A stretch of DNA of 64,000 nucleotides from Hetaerina americana. Taxonomy: Eukaryota; Arthropoda; Insecta; Odonata; Calopterygidae. A program made the position numbers and the translations under genes. The DNA is taken from the NCBI GenBank assembly GCA_022747635.1, contig JAKTNV010000008.1:3076886-3140885 (forward strand), given 5' to 3'. Positions 21,076-32,490 of this stretch are shown here, piece after piece. Positions within the stretch are counted from its first letter, which is position 1. Each line of letters begins with the position of its first letter. The notes beneath the pieces are model-generated. The model was not told where the DNA came from. It worked only from the letters and a program-made list of their open reading frames with translations, and ran no database searches.

Positions 21076-21955
21076 TGAAACTTAAGAATGGTATTTGAAT
21101 GTGCTTTTACCCCGATCTTGCTATTTGATTTTGTTCGCGCTCTACAAGCATGTGTGATTTACTTCTCAGCCTACCCTCTTATATTCCCTTATCACTTGAT
21201 TTGATATGACCTCGTCGTCACGTTTGCTTCCTCCAATCTCTCTCCTTAATAGGTTTCTCCGGAAGAATCGGGTGCAGCAGAGGAAAGGGGGCGGGGGGAG
21301 CGGAGTCCCCCTGGAGGCTCCGAACGCCTCTCCCATTGCGAGCAGGTGTCCGATTGCGACCCTCCCCTCGCATTAGCCGAGGTGTCAGGCGACACATTGG
21401 AGAGCCTGGCTATCGCTTACCTCTCGACGAACTACGATCCCGAAAGGAGGGCGAGGGGGGTGCTCCGGGGCAAGGGGAGGACGCCCCGGGGCGATGGGTG
21501 TCACCGGAAGAGGGAGCATTGTCGAGGGAACACAATGAGCACCCCAAATGAGAGGCGAAGGTGCGAAAATCCCCGCTTTCGAATGAGAGCGGGGGGCGCG
21601 CGAGCCCCACGCCGCCGCCACGCCCACCGAGTCAGTAACCAGGGTACCACTCACCTCCTCCCCGGGGGTACGTAATGATGGGACGACGACAAGGGGGAAG
21701 GGGACAGACGCCGAGCTCCACAAGAGGAGAGGAGGGGCATCGTAACGAGGGGGCCAACCTCGAAGGGGGTATTGCAGCAGGGGTATTAGGGTAACGGAGC
21801 CTCTCATCCCTTCGCCTGAGAGAGGCAGGGGGGAAGGGAGCCCGCTTCGGCCCTGGGATACAAGCGCAAATGGACGGGTATATTATTTGAAATTATCGAA
21901 CAAAATGCAAAGAGATGCCAATAATGTCGTATAACGTCCGAATAAAACTTTACCT

Positions 21956-21958
<3 letters not shown>
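21076..21958. other. No gene seen; GC-rich island 21270-21850
   Basis: A CpG-rich island with several inverted GC words (for example GCTCCGGGGC and GCCCCGGGGC near 21460-21490). The frames on both strands (21346-21675 plus, 21385-21807 minus) look like composition artefacts. Confidence 0.5.

Positions 21959-22029
<71 letters not shown>
21959..22029. repeat. (AT)n microsatellite
   Basis: About 35 uninterrupted AT units. Confidence 0.97.
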
Positions 22030-22032
<3 letters not shown>

Positions 22033-22179
22033 CATCGCTAAGTCTTTTTGATTGTTCCGTCGTGCTTAAGGATTGGAACAAGCATCGGTCTCAACTCTCT
22101 CTCAAATGAAATACAATACATGAGAATTGATATGAAGCGTTGTTTAGTGTTCCAAACTTGGTCATCGAAGCAAGAGGTT

Positions 22180-22484
22180 TAGCGTCGATTTTGAGATGCG
22201 GGCGAGGCGAATAATGGGAAAGTACAAAGCGGATGAGCTAGTGATTTAGTTGCAAGCATGATTAAGGGGAGGTGAGGCGACTGTTGGGAGACATTTGAAG
22301 GGGCAAGAACACATGGACGCAGCAGGGTACATATGTATTAAGTGAAAATGTAATGTTGAAGACTGTGTTAGAGGGGATAACACGAAGGGTGATGGGGGAG
22401 GGGTAAGGAAACAAACGTGCATGCCTAATAGAATGAAGAGAGCCTGAAATGATGAGGAGGTGAAGGCTATTTTCGACAGAATAT
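22180..22484 (+). mobile_element. Diverged RTE-like C-terminal remnant
   Basis: In a broken frame, VRRLLGDI..GKNTWTQQ and NVMLKTVLEG correspond to GLLGEILWRQEKWMKG and GMLKTVIEGR of the better RTE copies. It is directly followed by RTE fragment 5, which repeats the same region with much higher similarity, so two insertions of different age adjoin here. Confidence 0.5.
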
Positions 22485-22486
22485 TT

Positions 22487-22988
22487 CATTAAGGATGTTA
22501 AGAAAAGCCTATTTAAACTTTGATATGGAGCGTAGCTATGTACGGCGCGGAAACGTGGTCATTGAAGCAGGAGGATAGACGTAGACTGGAGGCTTTTGAA
22601 ATGTGGGTGTGGAGAAGAATGGAGAAGGTGAAATGAGCCGAGAATAAAACTAATGAGGAAGTACTTGGTATGGTAGGCGAGGAGAGGGGTTTGTTGGGAG
22701 AAATCCTATGGAGGCAGGAAAAGTGGATGAAGGGGGTGTTGACCGGCAGTGGGATGTTGAATACTGTAATTGAGGGGAGAATGTTAGGCAAACGAGGAAA
22801 AGGAAGGAACAGGATAGGGATGTTGGACGGGATGAAGGGAGGAAGGAAGTACTCAGATATGAAGAGGGACCTGATGTAGAGTAGGATGTTGGCTGGTGTT
22901 GTTTTGTTTGGAGGGAGGCAAGGGCATTATCGCTGTAACGTTTAGTAGCTTTTGTCTATCCAAAACCTACCTTAACCGGTATATTACG
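22487..22988 (+). mobile_element. RTE-like non-LTR fragment 5 (3' end)
   Basis: The C-terminal region reads AMYGAETWSLKQEDRRRLEAF, MWVWRRMEKVK, then ERGLLGEILWRQEKWMKG, GRMLGKRGKGRNRIG and ends DLM before the stop near 22879. The 3' signature CCAAAACCTACCTTAACCGG lies at 22960-22980. It begins abruptly at AAGGATGTTAAGAAAAG. Confidence 0.88.
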
Positions 22989-24399
22989 CATTAATGCATA
23001 ATAATTACTATTTAATCCACGGTAACAACGATTTTACAGAAAGTTTGATGCACCAAACACAGTTATGCAGCCCCTCTATTGCAATTAAACTTATTTAAAC
23101 AAATGAAAAATTGAGAGACTCTACTTTTGCTCCAGCTAACCCATTCAGCTCTCACTTGCTATAAGCATACATAGTTAACGTGCATTTTTTTATGAATTTC
23201 AAATAACCTATCATACACTTGCAAATTTATTTTTCACTTTTAAAATATCCTAAGGTTCACCCTTCGGAGACATTACCATTCGACCACCATTTTATGTAAA
23301 TGCCCTCGTACCAGAGATGAGGTCACAAAAACGACTAATTTGAACGCAAGGTCCCAACAACTATCGTAGACAATATAATTATTATTTCTACCGGTTGGCA
23401 CACGTCGGGCTGGAGGGCGTCTTCAGGGCGAGGGTGGAAGGGACGACAATGGGAGGCCACAAGTGGGGGCCGCCCATTGTTTCCGTGGCGATGGCTTGGC
23501 CTGTCAGCAAGCCAATCCACCGGCAAACTCATCTTCCCTGTTTACGCGATCCCTTCGGCATCGCCTCGGCCAGGGGCGGCGGCATCAGGGCCCGTCTCCG
23601 AGGGGCTAGGAGGGGGGAGGCAGGCGGTGGAGAAGAGGTGAGCTCCAAGGGGATCCCACCCCCATTTCCATTATTAGAAGTAATCCGCGGGGCTAGGGGC
23701 GGTTTTACTTGGGCTTTGGTTCTACACTAACAGCACCATCCGAAAGCACCAACTAACGCAACACCAAGTTCCCAGGAACTCTACGCTCCTACTCTTAAGT
23801 CTCTGATGCTCTCATGCCTGAATAACCCTCTTCCTGCCATCTTTCCCGGCAACTTTCATCCAACCCCTCTCACCACGCCAAGTAGTTCTTCGTTTGCTCG
23901 CGTGCCTTCCGTTTCTCTTTCCCCTTCTTCCGCGGCACGCATCCGCGCGTGAGACTACGTGCCCATGGTTGCAGCGCGGCCAATCAGAACGCAGACACCC
24001 GTCATCGCCGGTTGCCCTGGCCGAGGCCCTAATTTCCCGCAATGGCGGCGATCACATCCACGCCGCCCGCATTCGCTCTCGACTGCTCCCTTCAAAACCA
24101 TAAGGACATTGCTGCCGCCGAATTACACATAAACGAAATCGTAGAAATCAGAAGAAAGATACATTAAATTCGATAAAATAAATATTTTCGGGAAAGGGAA
24201 CCTAAAGGATTTTCCAGGTTATCTTAAGAAAAGACTACAGTTACTTATTACGAAAACGCACATAGTGGAACTGAAACTCCTCATACATGGAAGCGTATCT
24301 TAGATATAATCAGATACTCTATCCAAACAAGGCTAACTTTTATTGAGAGAGAATGGTGGGCAAGTGGATGGGTTTTTTTTTGAAATTCTAACAGACATT
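22989..24399. other. No gene seen; GC-rich patch 23390-23700
   Basis: AT-rich except for the island at 23390-23700. Frames at 23395-23730 and 23812-24042 show no conserved domain; the second has a faint resemblance to a LINE C-terminus that I could not confirm. Confidence 0.5.
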
Positions 24400-25515
24400 T
24401 GACAAAGTTCTCCATGAAAACTATTTTAAAAATTACAGACCGCCGGCGATAAATAAGAGGGCGATAGATTGGGTGAAAGACCGCATTATTTCGTTAGCAT
24501 TTTCCCAATAGCTCTTTGAAGAAACCTATTTTCTGGTTCGCTTCTCCGCATCTCGGTCGCATATGTTTACCCCACGAGAGACCATGTGAAATATTGATGC
24601 CTAGATATTTTATAGATACTACATTCGTTAGCTCGCTATTATTGATGCTGGGAGCAGTCAGGGGGCAGTAATTTCTTCCCCAGTAGATCACAAAAAACGT
24701 TTTGAAGATTTAATTCCAATGCCATGCCTTACACTATTCTCTGAATAGCCTAAAGGTCATTAGCTAATGCATCTGTACCGGACTGACTGCCAATATCCCC
24801 ATCCACAACTGCGTTGTCGGCAAACAGTTGAACCTTACTCTGGAGTGTGCCAGCTAAGCCATTGATACATGAAATATGAATTAAAGCGGGCCAACAGAGT
24901 GCGTTCCAAAAGTAATTCGATTATGCTTTGAAGTAATTGAACAATGTAAAAATCAGCAGTAGACGGCAAGTTCAGTTCATTGGCAACCATCTTGATACTC
25001 AATCGACCGTCAGAGTCCAACAATTGTCGAACACGAGCCACATTGTTGTCAGTTTTATAGGTTGGCGCCCGCCCAGAGAGCGTTGTTTTTCATAAACCTC
25101 TTCCCGGCCCTCCTTAAAGGCCTTTATCCACCTCGAAAATTGTGAGTAGAACAGCACAGAGTCCCTGAAAGCCTCTCGTATCACTTTGTTAGTCTCCTCA
25201 AGAGATTTTTTCAGTTTAGCACACAACTTAGAAATCGCGTAACGTTGCTCGATCGTCGATTCCATTTTTGTTCGAGACACGGTCGGTCGAGGTTTACAAT
25301 AAGTGACGTCCTGCCGCTTCCACAGCTTAGAGAGCACTGAGGCTGGTTGCGTGGCAAAGCTTAGCGTCCCCCCCTCTCTCCTCCAAGTGGCTTGATTCCA
25401 CTCCGACCAATAGGCAAATTCAATTGCATTACTTTTGCAACGGAACCTGTATGACGTATTCGTGTGGGACACCCGAAGTTATCCAAATGATATCATTTTT
25501 TGCAGATAGGTTAGT
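24400..25515 (-). mobile_element. CR1-group fragment 8, reverse transcriptase, split by a mariner
   Basis: From right to left on the minus strand, 25515-25452 reads WITSGVPHEYVIQ, the start of the TSGVPQGSVLG box. After a 555-bp insertion, 24894 onward reads ALIHISCINGLAGTLQSKVQLFADNAVV, the continuation LLFLIYINDL ... FADD with the second Asp changed to Asn. Further on come NVFCDLLG, GISIKYLGINISHGLSWGKHM and NQKIGFFKELLGKC (24494-24691). The C-terminus and tail are absent. Confidence 0.85.
24895..25449 (-). mobile_element. Mariner element 6, deleted non-autonomous copy
   Basis: The ends read CAGAGTGCGTTCCAAAAGTA and, reverse-complemented, CAGGTTCCGTTGCAAAAGTA; they are inverted repeats of about 28 bp. 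TA lies at 25450-25451, while the other side has AA, a decayed TA. On the minus strand it encodes only a mariner N-terminal half: MESTIEQRYAISKLCAKLKK, VIREAFRDSVLFYSQFSRW, KAFKEGREEV, then VRQLLDSDGRLSIKMVANEL. The catalytic part is deleted. Confidence 0.85.
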
Positions 25516-26049
25516 GTGTGGATGTGAAGAAAATCCAAGCGCACGGGTCATGGCCGTCTTCTGTTTCCGTCCGGCGCTGCCTGCGCATGAGCCATGCGGC
25601 GACGCGAAAACCGATGCGTGGCTGCAGAACCGGATGCGTGGAAAGTCGGCTTGATGCGCGGGCGCGAGCACACCCTCCTCGTGATCCTCGCCCACCGCCT
25701 CAACACGAGGCGTGGGGGGCCCTCGTTGGCCACTCGCGAAGGGGTGTACTACTGGCAGGGGGACGCAACAGAGGTCGGGAACACTTAATGTGGGGGTACA
25801 AAGACTCCTTGCCTCGTTCCGAGCGCGGCACTCTTCAAGAATTCGAATGAAAATTGGTGGTGGAGGCCACTTATTTGAGTTCGAAGGTGATAACTACGCG
25901 CACTTTCTAGATCTACAGTCGTTTTGGAAGAAGCTAAACTGATGCGGACTCTTAATTTTTCTCGGAAGGCGACAAATGTCACGATGAGATAAATGCCACG
26001 AGAGACTCTGAACGCATCGGAGGAGACGAGTTCCATCTAGATCGGAAAT
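25516..26049. other. No gene seen
   Basis: CpG-rich from about 25530 to 25780. Overlapping frames on both strands show no domain. Confidence 0.5.
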
Positions 26050-26240
26050 ACGAGGACTATCCAGAAAGTAACCTCCATTACCCTGTTAAAAAATACACTG
26101 GAATATATACAGAACATGTTTTACTTTCATCTCAAAACAACATATCTCTACTATTTTTATACATATTCGCCAAAAATATTTAGACATTACTCATATCTCT
26201 GAAATAGTTTACGAATTCCTTCAGCGTCAAATTCTGGCGC
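26050..26240 (-). mobile_element. Possible mariner 3' end (element 7)
   Basis: The word AGGACTATCCAGAAAGTAAC at 26051 resembles a mariner terminal repeat, and the minus strand before it could decode a worn C-terminal block ending in a stop followed by an AT-rich 3' part. No catalytic motif is present, so this is a weak call. Alternatives are an unrelated DNA transposon end or chance. Confidence 0.35.
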
Positions 26241-26639
26241 CTGAGGTCGTAGCCAACCGATGACGGAATGTCGAAGTCCCCAATTAGATTATATACAGGG
26301 CACTGTATACAGGGCACAAGTTCGCACACACTCCTATGGGGTCTGCCGATGGCGACGAACGGTCCTGCACTCGTCACTACACAGGAACTGAATTGCAGAC
26401 AAGAATTTGAAAAGTTTATCTGACAAATAAAAAAATATCGTAACATTGGTGTCGATTTCCCGAATAAAAAATATTGCATCAACAAGGCGAGGAATACCGA
26501 TGAGATTCCATTCTCCAACGAGATTTCGAAAAATTCGACTTGAAGAAGTTCGAGTTTTCTTGGTTCGACTCTCATTTTATTAAACTGTACTGACTGGACT
26601 AAGCGTGCCGGAAACTCCTCTTGTAGACACGAAAACCAT
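26241..26639. other. No gene seen
   Basis: One minus-strand open frame (26180-26575, 131 codons) has no recognisable domain. GGGCACTGTATACAGGGCAC at about 26297 contains a short direct repeat. Confidence 0.45.
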
Positions 26640-27222
26640 AAGTCGTACTTCTCACTTCGCGTTTTAAAGACACGGATGGTGCAAGGCCGGGACGACCTTC
26701 GGCCACCTGTGTTGACGACAACATTGATCGTGTGCGGTCCCTTGTCTTTACCGATCGTCGAAAAACTGTCAGAATGATAACTGATGAACTGAATTTAGGA
26801 AAATCAACAGGGCACCACGCTAGTTTAACCGAACATAATGGATGCGTCCTTTACTATGGCAATGCACCTGCACATTCAGCATCGATTGTTCGCCAGTTTC
26901 TGGCAAAAAATCAATCACCTTGATCCTTGATCATCCTCCTTATTCTCCAGATCTCGCCCCCCCTCTGCGACTGTATCCTATTCTTAAAATGCAGAAATGC
27001 AATGAGGGGACATATCACTGGGAATATGTGAAGACACAATAAAGCAAGAACCGACGAGAAAACTGGAAAGCCCAACTGCAGAGGACTTCCAATGGTACTT
27101 TAAATTGTGCAAAAGAAGATGGAATAAGTGCATAGCAACGAATGGAGAACACTTTGTTAAAGGGGACAAAATCGATACAGACTAAATTTTGCAAAATAAA
27201 GTTTTGATGGCCTCAGTTCGCG
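26640..27222 (+). mobile_element. Mariner element 8, internally deleted
   Basis: Reads GRDDLRPP, then RVRSLVFTDRRKTVRMITDELNLGKST, a jump to GCVLYYGNAPAHSASIVRQFLAKNQ (catalytic block with HD changed to YG), then HPPYSPDLAP and a worn C-terminus. The right terminal repeat GGCCTCAGTTCGCG ends near 27222 and matches elements 2 and 3. Its internal deletion lies at a different place from theirs. Confidence 0.85.
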
Positions 27223-28200
27223 TATTTATTGGAATAGGTAGAAGATCAGAGGAAGTGCTTCGTTGACCTTAATTAAAAGATATATTTTGAGCTAATCACA
27301 TTGCACGGAGACACTCACCATTGCAATTTGAACCTAAATATCCTGGAGATAAGGGACCATTCTCTTTTTGGAGTTGGAGCGATGTCTTCGGCCGTCGCTG
27401 TGCATTTCATGTGAGGACTGTGAAATTAGAACACCAACACTCTTCGAGAGGCAAATGCTTTGGCAAAAATTTAGAAATATTATCCTGTATGTTTGACCTG
27501 TGGAATAATTGTGTGCTACCTGACAATGTCTATCAGCACATGTGTATTTTTAAAAATAATAAAAAAAATCGAAATCATTCAAACTATTTTTGAGAGGGAA
27601 GACATCATCTCAGCGATCTACAGAAAAGGCACCTAAACACCAATGAGGAATAACGAACCACTAAATATTATTTAACATTAAACATTTTCAGCAATGGTCG
27701 ACCGACAATGGTCTGAGCGAGGCACATGTACTCAAAGGGTGACGCGACATAATGAACCGGAAATTTCATTCGGCTCCAGGCGAGTTTTTTTGCAAAAACT
27801 CGTCCGGTTTTGTCCTTTGAACGAGTATTTGAGAAACGCCTTCATTCACCTGTCCTATTCTTCCGCCGGAGAGCCAAGTAGATGCACAGTACAGGGGAGC
27901 CAAACGGAAGGTTAACGGACGGCAACGGACGTGCGTTAGGTGCACGGTCACGTAACATGCAGCAAGTGGGGTGGAAAATAAGAGAAAATGGCGTATATAT
28001 TTTCGTTACTAGAATATAAAAAACCCTGAGTGTGCCGAAATTAATCAAAATAACATAACACTATCATCAAATAATTAATCAAAAAAATATCACATCGTAA
28101 TTAAATTAAGATTAATTGAAAAAATTCAACTTATTTAAGTTTTGAGGAAATGTCTCCTGAGTTAGCTTTTGACTTTATTTGGCAAAATTATTATCATAAA
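27223..28200. other. No gene seen
   Basis: AT-rich. Short open frames at 27321-27593 and 27694-27915 have no domain I recognise. Confidence 0.5.
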
Positions 28201-28922
28201 GTAATATACCGGTTAAGGTAGGGTTTTGGATGGACACAAATGTCAAATATATATTTAGTGACTCCTAACGAAACACAATCCAGCATCCTACTCTACATCA
28301 GGTCCCTCTTCTTCTCTGAGTACTTCCTTCCTCCCAGCATCCCGTCCAACATCCCTATCCTGTTCCTGCCCTTTCCTCGTTTGCCAAACATTCTCCCCTC
28401 TATAACAGTCTTCTACGTCCCATCCGCGGTCTTCATCCACTTCTCCTGCCTCCATAGGATTTCTCCCAAAAAACCCCTCTCTTCGCCCACTATACCAAGT
28501 ACTTCCTCGTTTGTTTTCTTCTCTGTCCATTTCACCTTCTCCATCCTTCTCCACACCCACATTTCAAAATCCTACAGTCTACGTCTATCCTCCCGCTTCA
28601 ATGACCACGTTTCCGCGCCGTAGATAGCTACGGTCCACATCAAAGTTTTAACGAGTCTTTTCTTAATATTCTTACTCAATGTCCCTTTCATCAACTCCCT
28701 CCTCCTTGTGAAAGCCTCTTTGCCTAGCGCAATTCTTCTCATTACGTCCCTACTACTTTGACCGTGTTGGTCCAAAACATTTCCGAGATACGTAAACTTT
28801 TCTACCTGCTCTATTTTTTGCCCTCCTATATTAATGTTTAGCTTCGCCTTTTCCTTTTGGGAAAATCGCCAAACCTTTGTTTTATTAACATTGATTCTCA
28901 TCCCATATCCATCGCACTGAAT
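28201..28922 (-). mobile_element. RTE-like non-LTR fragment 6
   Basis: The minus strand reads MRINVNKTKVWRFSQKEKAK, QKIEQVEKFTYLGNVLDQHG, RRRELMKGTLSKNIKKRLVK and AIYGAETWSLKREDRRRL (28572-28901), then a shift into MGVEKDGEGEMDREENK-type sequence. The family stop corresponds to about 28293. The 3' signature is GTAATATACCGGTTAAGGTA at 28201. It is truncated at the 5' side just upstream of NKTKV. Confidence 0.9.
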
Positions 28923-30699
28923 ATTTTGGCAAAATACTTTGCGCTAAATATCGAAACGCACGACCACAGCAGCACTACAGCTCACGCGGGGAAGCCGAAT
29001 AGTTGATTGGCTTCGCTTGCATTCCTCCGAATCCCGCCTCTTTCCCGCAGTCATACATCCAAGTCCATGGGGTCGGCATTCCCACCTTTGATCCTACTCC
29101 CCCCCGTTCCCCTCCCCTTATACGCCTTTCCCCGCCCCACCCTTCCCTCCCAACTTAGCCCTCCGCCTTCCCTCCCACGGCTACCTTCTCCACTTTTCCC
29201 AACACAGCATTCTTCGATCTTCCACTTTCCCGATCCCGTGCCATCTCAGCCTTATCCACAATGGATCCGAGCACATCTCATCCTCGGGCGTGGTCATTCC
29301 TTATCACGACCCTCCGCGTATCCGATTCGACATATTCCTCCCAGCGACTTCCTGCCATTGACCCGCAAAACTATGTCTGCAGGCAATTGACCATCGCAGG
29401 CCTCACCATTCGCCATAGATTTCCCCCGCCACCCTTCCCAAATATTAGAATACCCCTTTCCTTTCTTCACGAATGCGATTCCGAGTTTCACTATTTAAGG
29501 CTCTTCCGGTCCCCATTGCCTTTTAATCCAAAGCATTTAAACTCCCAGAAAGATAGTGACATTTCTCCCGCAAGGGAGATTTCTGCGACTAAACGTAAGC
29601 TAGAAGAAAGTCAATTGTCGTTCAAATACATTCGGTGCTGACGTGTATTAAATGCGGGTTAGAATTATCACTTGTGTTCCAAGCGATGTCGCAATGTTCG
29701 CGAAAATGCATTCATAAGATTTGAGAACTGTGTGGCCATACTCTTATCGACGCACACCTTTACGTCCGCAAAACACGTACGGATGGCTTCGCACGGACGG
29801 ACAGACGGACGATCGATCATCACGGGCTGCCTCCGAGAGAGACGTCGAAGTGTCTGCATTCATTCGCAGGTGGGCCGCCGAACGACATTACATTTTGCAA
29901 GTCATAAACCCACTCCCAACTTATCACGCTATCAGCCACTTACAATCCCTTAGCCGAAAACCCTACTCCTTATAGAACAAATGCTTAGAACATAAAATAA
30001 AATTTAAAAATAAAGTTATAATTGAAAAGGGAAAAAATTATATATTAAAAAATATTTAACAAAAAAATAACTATAAAAATATGTCAAAAAACAATATTCC
30101 TTTACTTAATCCCCCTCCCGTTAGTACAACACTAAAAAAAATGAAGCACGCATTGCCAAATTGTTCATTACCACTCACACATGTAACAGCCTTCCTCCAA
30201 AAGGAGCATAGTTCAGGAAGAAGATGATACAGGTTTGATTCTAATGACTCGGACAGCGTTGGTCTAATGTCTACTCCTCCTCGATATGTCGCCCTCGATC
30301 ATTTGAATGCCGAACCCCTCGACATTGCTGAGAACAGAGTCGAACGACGATGCACGTCATGGACAGCGCGTCAACACATACACGTCATTCTCATTAATAA
30401 TATGCCGAAGTAACATTACATTCCGTTGACTTTGGACATCTGCGACAGGCAAATACTTTTGTCGAGGTTTCGCAAACGTGGTCCTTGCGGATGCTGCGAC
30501 TATCGCAATGTAATTGTGTCGCCCGATCGTAAAAGAATTATCGCGCCCCGAAAAAATGATAGAAATCACCGTAAAATCCAAATCCACGTGCATCCCTCTC
30601 GCCCACTTCAAAGCTTTCAAAAACTGCGACATCAACACATGGACCACGGCATCCATATCGCCCACCGAGGCGTGGGCAAATGCCAACAGGATGAACTGT
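28923..30699. other. No gene seen
   Basis: A pyrimidine-rich stretch at 29040-29260 gives long Pro/Ser-rich open frames (29007-29390 plus, 29261-29641 plus). A minus-strand frame of 109 codons lies at 30357-30686. None shows a domain. 29980-30140 is very AT-rich. Confidence 0.5.
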
Positions 30700-31522
30700 C
30701 GTGGCGCACCTCTCGCAAAACGACACCCGTTGCCCCCCCAACGGCATCCTCAGTCCCCGGTTGCAGATCTCGGGCGAGGGTTGGCAGCACTGGGATGGTG
30801 AGAGAGGGTCCCCGATGGTTCTTTTTTTAGGGGAATAAAGCGAAAGGGGTGGGGTGGGGGAGGCAGCAACCTTGTGAGCTCGGCGCCTTTTAAAGCCCAT
30901 TGTGGCGCTGCCGGCACCGCCGCGGAGCGACGGGCGGGGAGGGGGAGGGGAAGGGGAGGGAGGGGGGGGAAGAGGATCGGCGGCGGTCCCCTCGCCGAGC
31001 GACCCTCGGAAAGCGGCGAGGCGCACACACGCACGCCCCTTAATCCCTCTCTTCGTCGGAGGGCCGCCCTCCCTCCCTTCCGCGTGCCCGCACTCCGAGA
31101 AGGAAGATGGCGGCTCGGGAGAAAAGAGGGTGTACTTGCTCTTTCAAGGAAGGGGTGGGGGTGAGACAAGGGACCCCCCCCCGCGTGTGTGTGTGTCCCA
31201 GGGGGGGAGGGAGTGGAGGGAGCGCGGGCATTCCCCTCCCGCCCCTTGCGCAACGGATAAGAAGAGTCTCGCTGGAAGAGCGCGGACGAGAGGCGTCTGG
31301 TGTATTCAGGGAGGGCCCTGCCGAATGGGAAACCAGAACCGCTGGGGTTTGTGGCGGGGGGTGATTCCAGGCCATGCAAACTACATCAGAATTAAACGCT
31401 AGCCATCAATATGAATGTAAGGATGGAGATAATCATACAGCGGCCTCCGTGCACTGGGGTCACTAAATTCAAAATACATCTCCGCATACGAGACGAGGGG
31501 GTAGATTATCCCACGGAGGGTT
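30700..31522. other. GC-rich island, no gene seen
   Basis: One of the strongest CpG-rich islands, with alternating G and C runs at 30840-31250. Four or more overlapping open frames (for example 30750-31379 minus, 30902-31402 plus) are composition artefacts: they are low in complexity and antisense to each other. Confidence 0.55.
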
Positions 31523-32400
31523 TATCTACATCAGTACCCTCCGAGCCACCAAAAAGGTGTGTGGCATGGGGTGCAGTACCAAGAGGAAAGGGTAAGGGAT
31601 GAGGGGGTTAGGGTTTTTCAAATGGAAGGGGAAAGGTGGGGGAACCTACAAAAAATATATAAATATACTAGTATAACCATGCGCAGTCGCTACCTTGTAG
31701 GTTAATACTTATTATGTCGAGCCGACTAGTGGGGGATTTCGATTACAAGCATTCTGGTCTCTTATTGTTCTTGGAAAAAATGACCATTTAAACCTGTCAG
31801 TCTTGCAGTCTATCTTTCTAATCTAATATTCGTGATCCCTCCGCCCATAATACGTTGGGGTTCGTATTATGTTCTTGATGTCATCGGAAAAGGACCCATC
31901 TTTAAATGTTTTTAATAAGTTTAATCTATATTGTAAACGCCGCTGTGTAAGGGAATCCCAACCTAAATTTTCTAGCAAAGTGGTTACGCTACTGCGTTGG
32001 TCATAGCAATTTTTGACAAATCTATCCCCCCTCCGCTGAAATCGATCTAATTCCGAAATAAAATTTACCTCTTGAGGATCCCATATACTGGCAGCATACT
32101 CTAGGTGGGGCCTGACTAGGGCAAGAGAACATCGTTCCTTCACTTTTTCGTCGCATTTACCCAGCACTCTTTCTACAAATCCCAATTTTTTATTAGCACC
32201 ACCGCATATTTCTCGTATTTGCTTTCCCCAGGACAGATAGTGAGTAATTTACAAGTATTTAAAGGAATCTGCCCTCGCGATTTCTGTTTGTTTCACTTTT
32301 TAACTGAATGAGAGGGAATTACTCTTTTCCCAAAAATGTATTACTACGCATTTTTTCAAATTTAATTCCAATTGCCATGCAACGCACCGAGTCTGAATTG
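31523..32400 (-). mobile_element. CR1-group fragment 9 (C-terminal RT plus tail)
   Basis: An uninterrupted minus-strand frame (31823-32185) reads GFVERVLGKCDEKVKERC, LVRPHLEYAASIWDPQEVNF and LGWDSLTQRRLQYRLNLLK, ending in TYYGRRDHEY. Upstream, frame-broken traces continue to HFGK at about 32330. The tail lies at 31523-31580: the complement of CCATGCCACACACC and GGTGGCTCGGAGGGTA, ending TGATGTAGATA. Confidence 0.88.
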
Positions 32401-32404
32401 CTTC

Positions 32405-32490
32405 TCTTTCTTAATTACGGGTGGTGTCCTAACACCCCCTGCCACACGCCCTTGCGGCGGCTTGCGGGGTATGAAGTAGATAGAGATGAA
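32405..32490 (+). mobile_element. CR1-group tail fragment 10 (subfamily 1)
   Basis: Only the tail remains: GGGTGGTGTCCTAACACCCC, CTGCCACACGCCCTTGCGGC and GGCTTGCGGGGTATGAAGTA. It lies back to back with fragment 9. Confidence 0.85.

Noticed and set aside
23812..24042. Possible further LINE C-terminus on the minus strand
   Set aside because: A few residues resemble the RTE C-terminus, but order and spacing do not hold over a useful length.
30357..30686. Minus-strand frame of 109 codons
   Set aside because: No domain or similarity recognised; length is compatible with chance.
30750..31402. Long open frames on both strands of the GC island
   Set aside because: Mutually antisense Pro/Arg/Gly-rich frames in CpG-rich DNA; typical chance frames.
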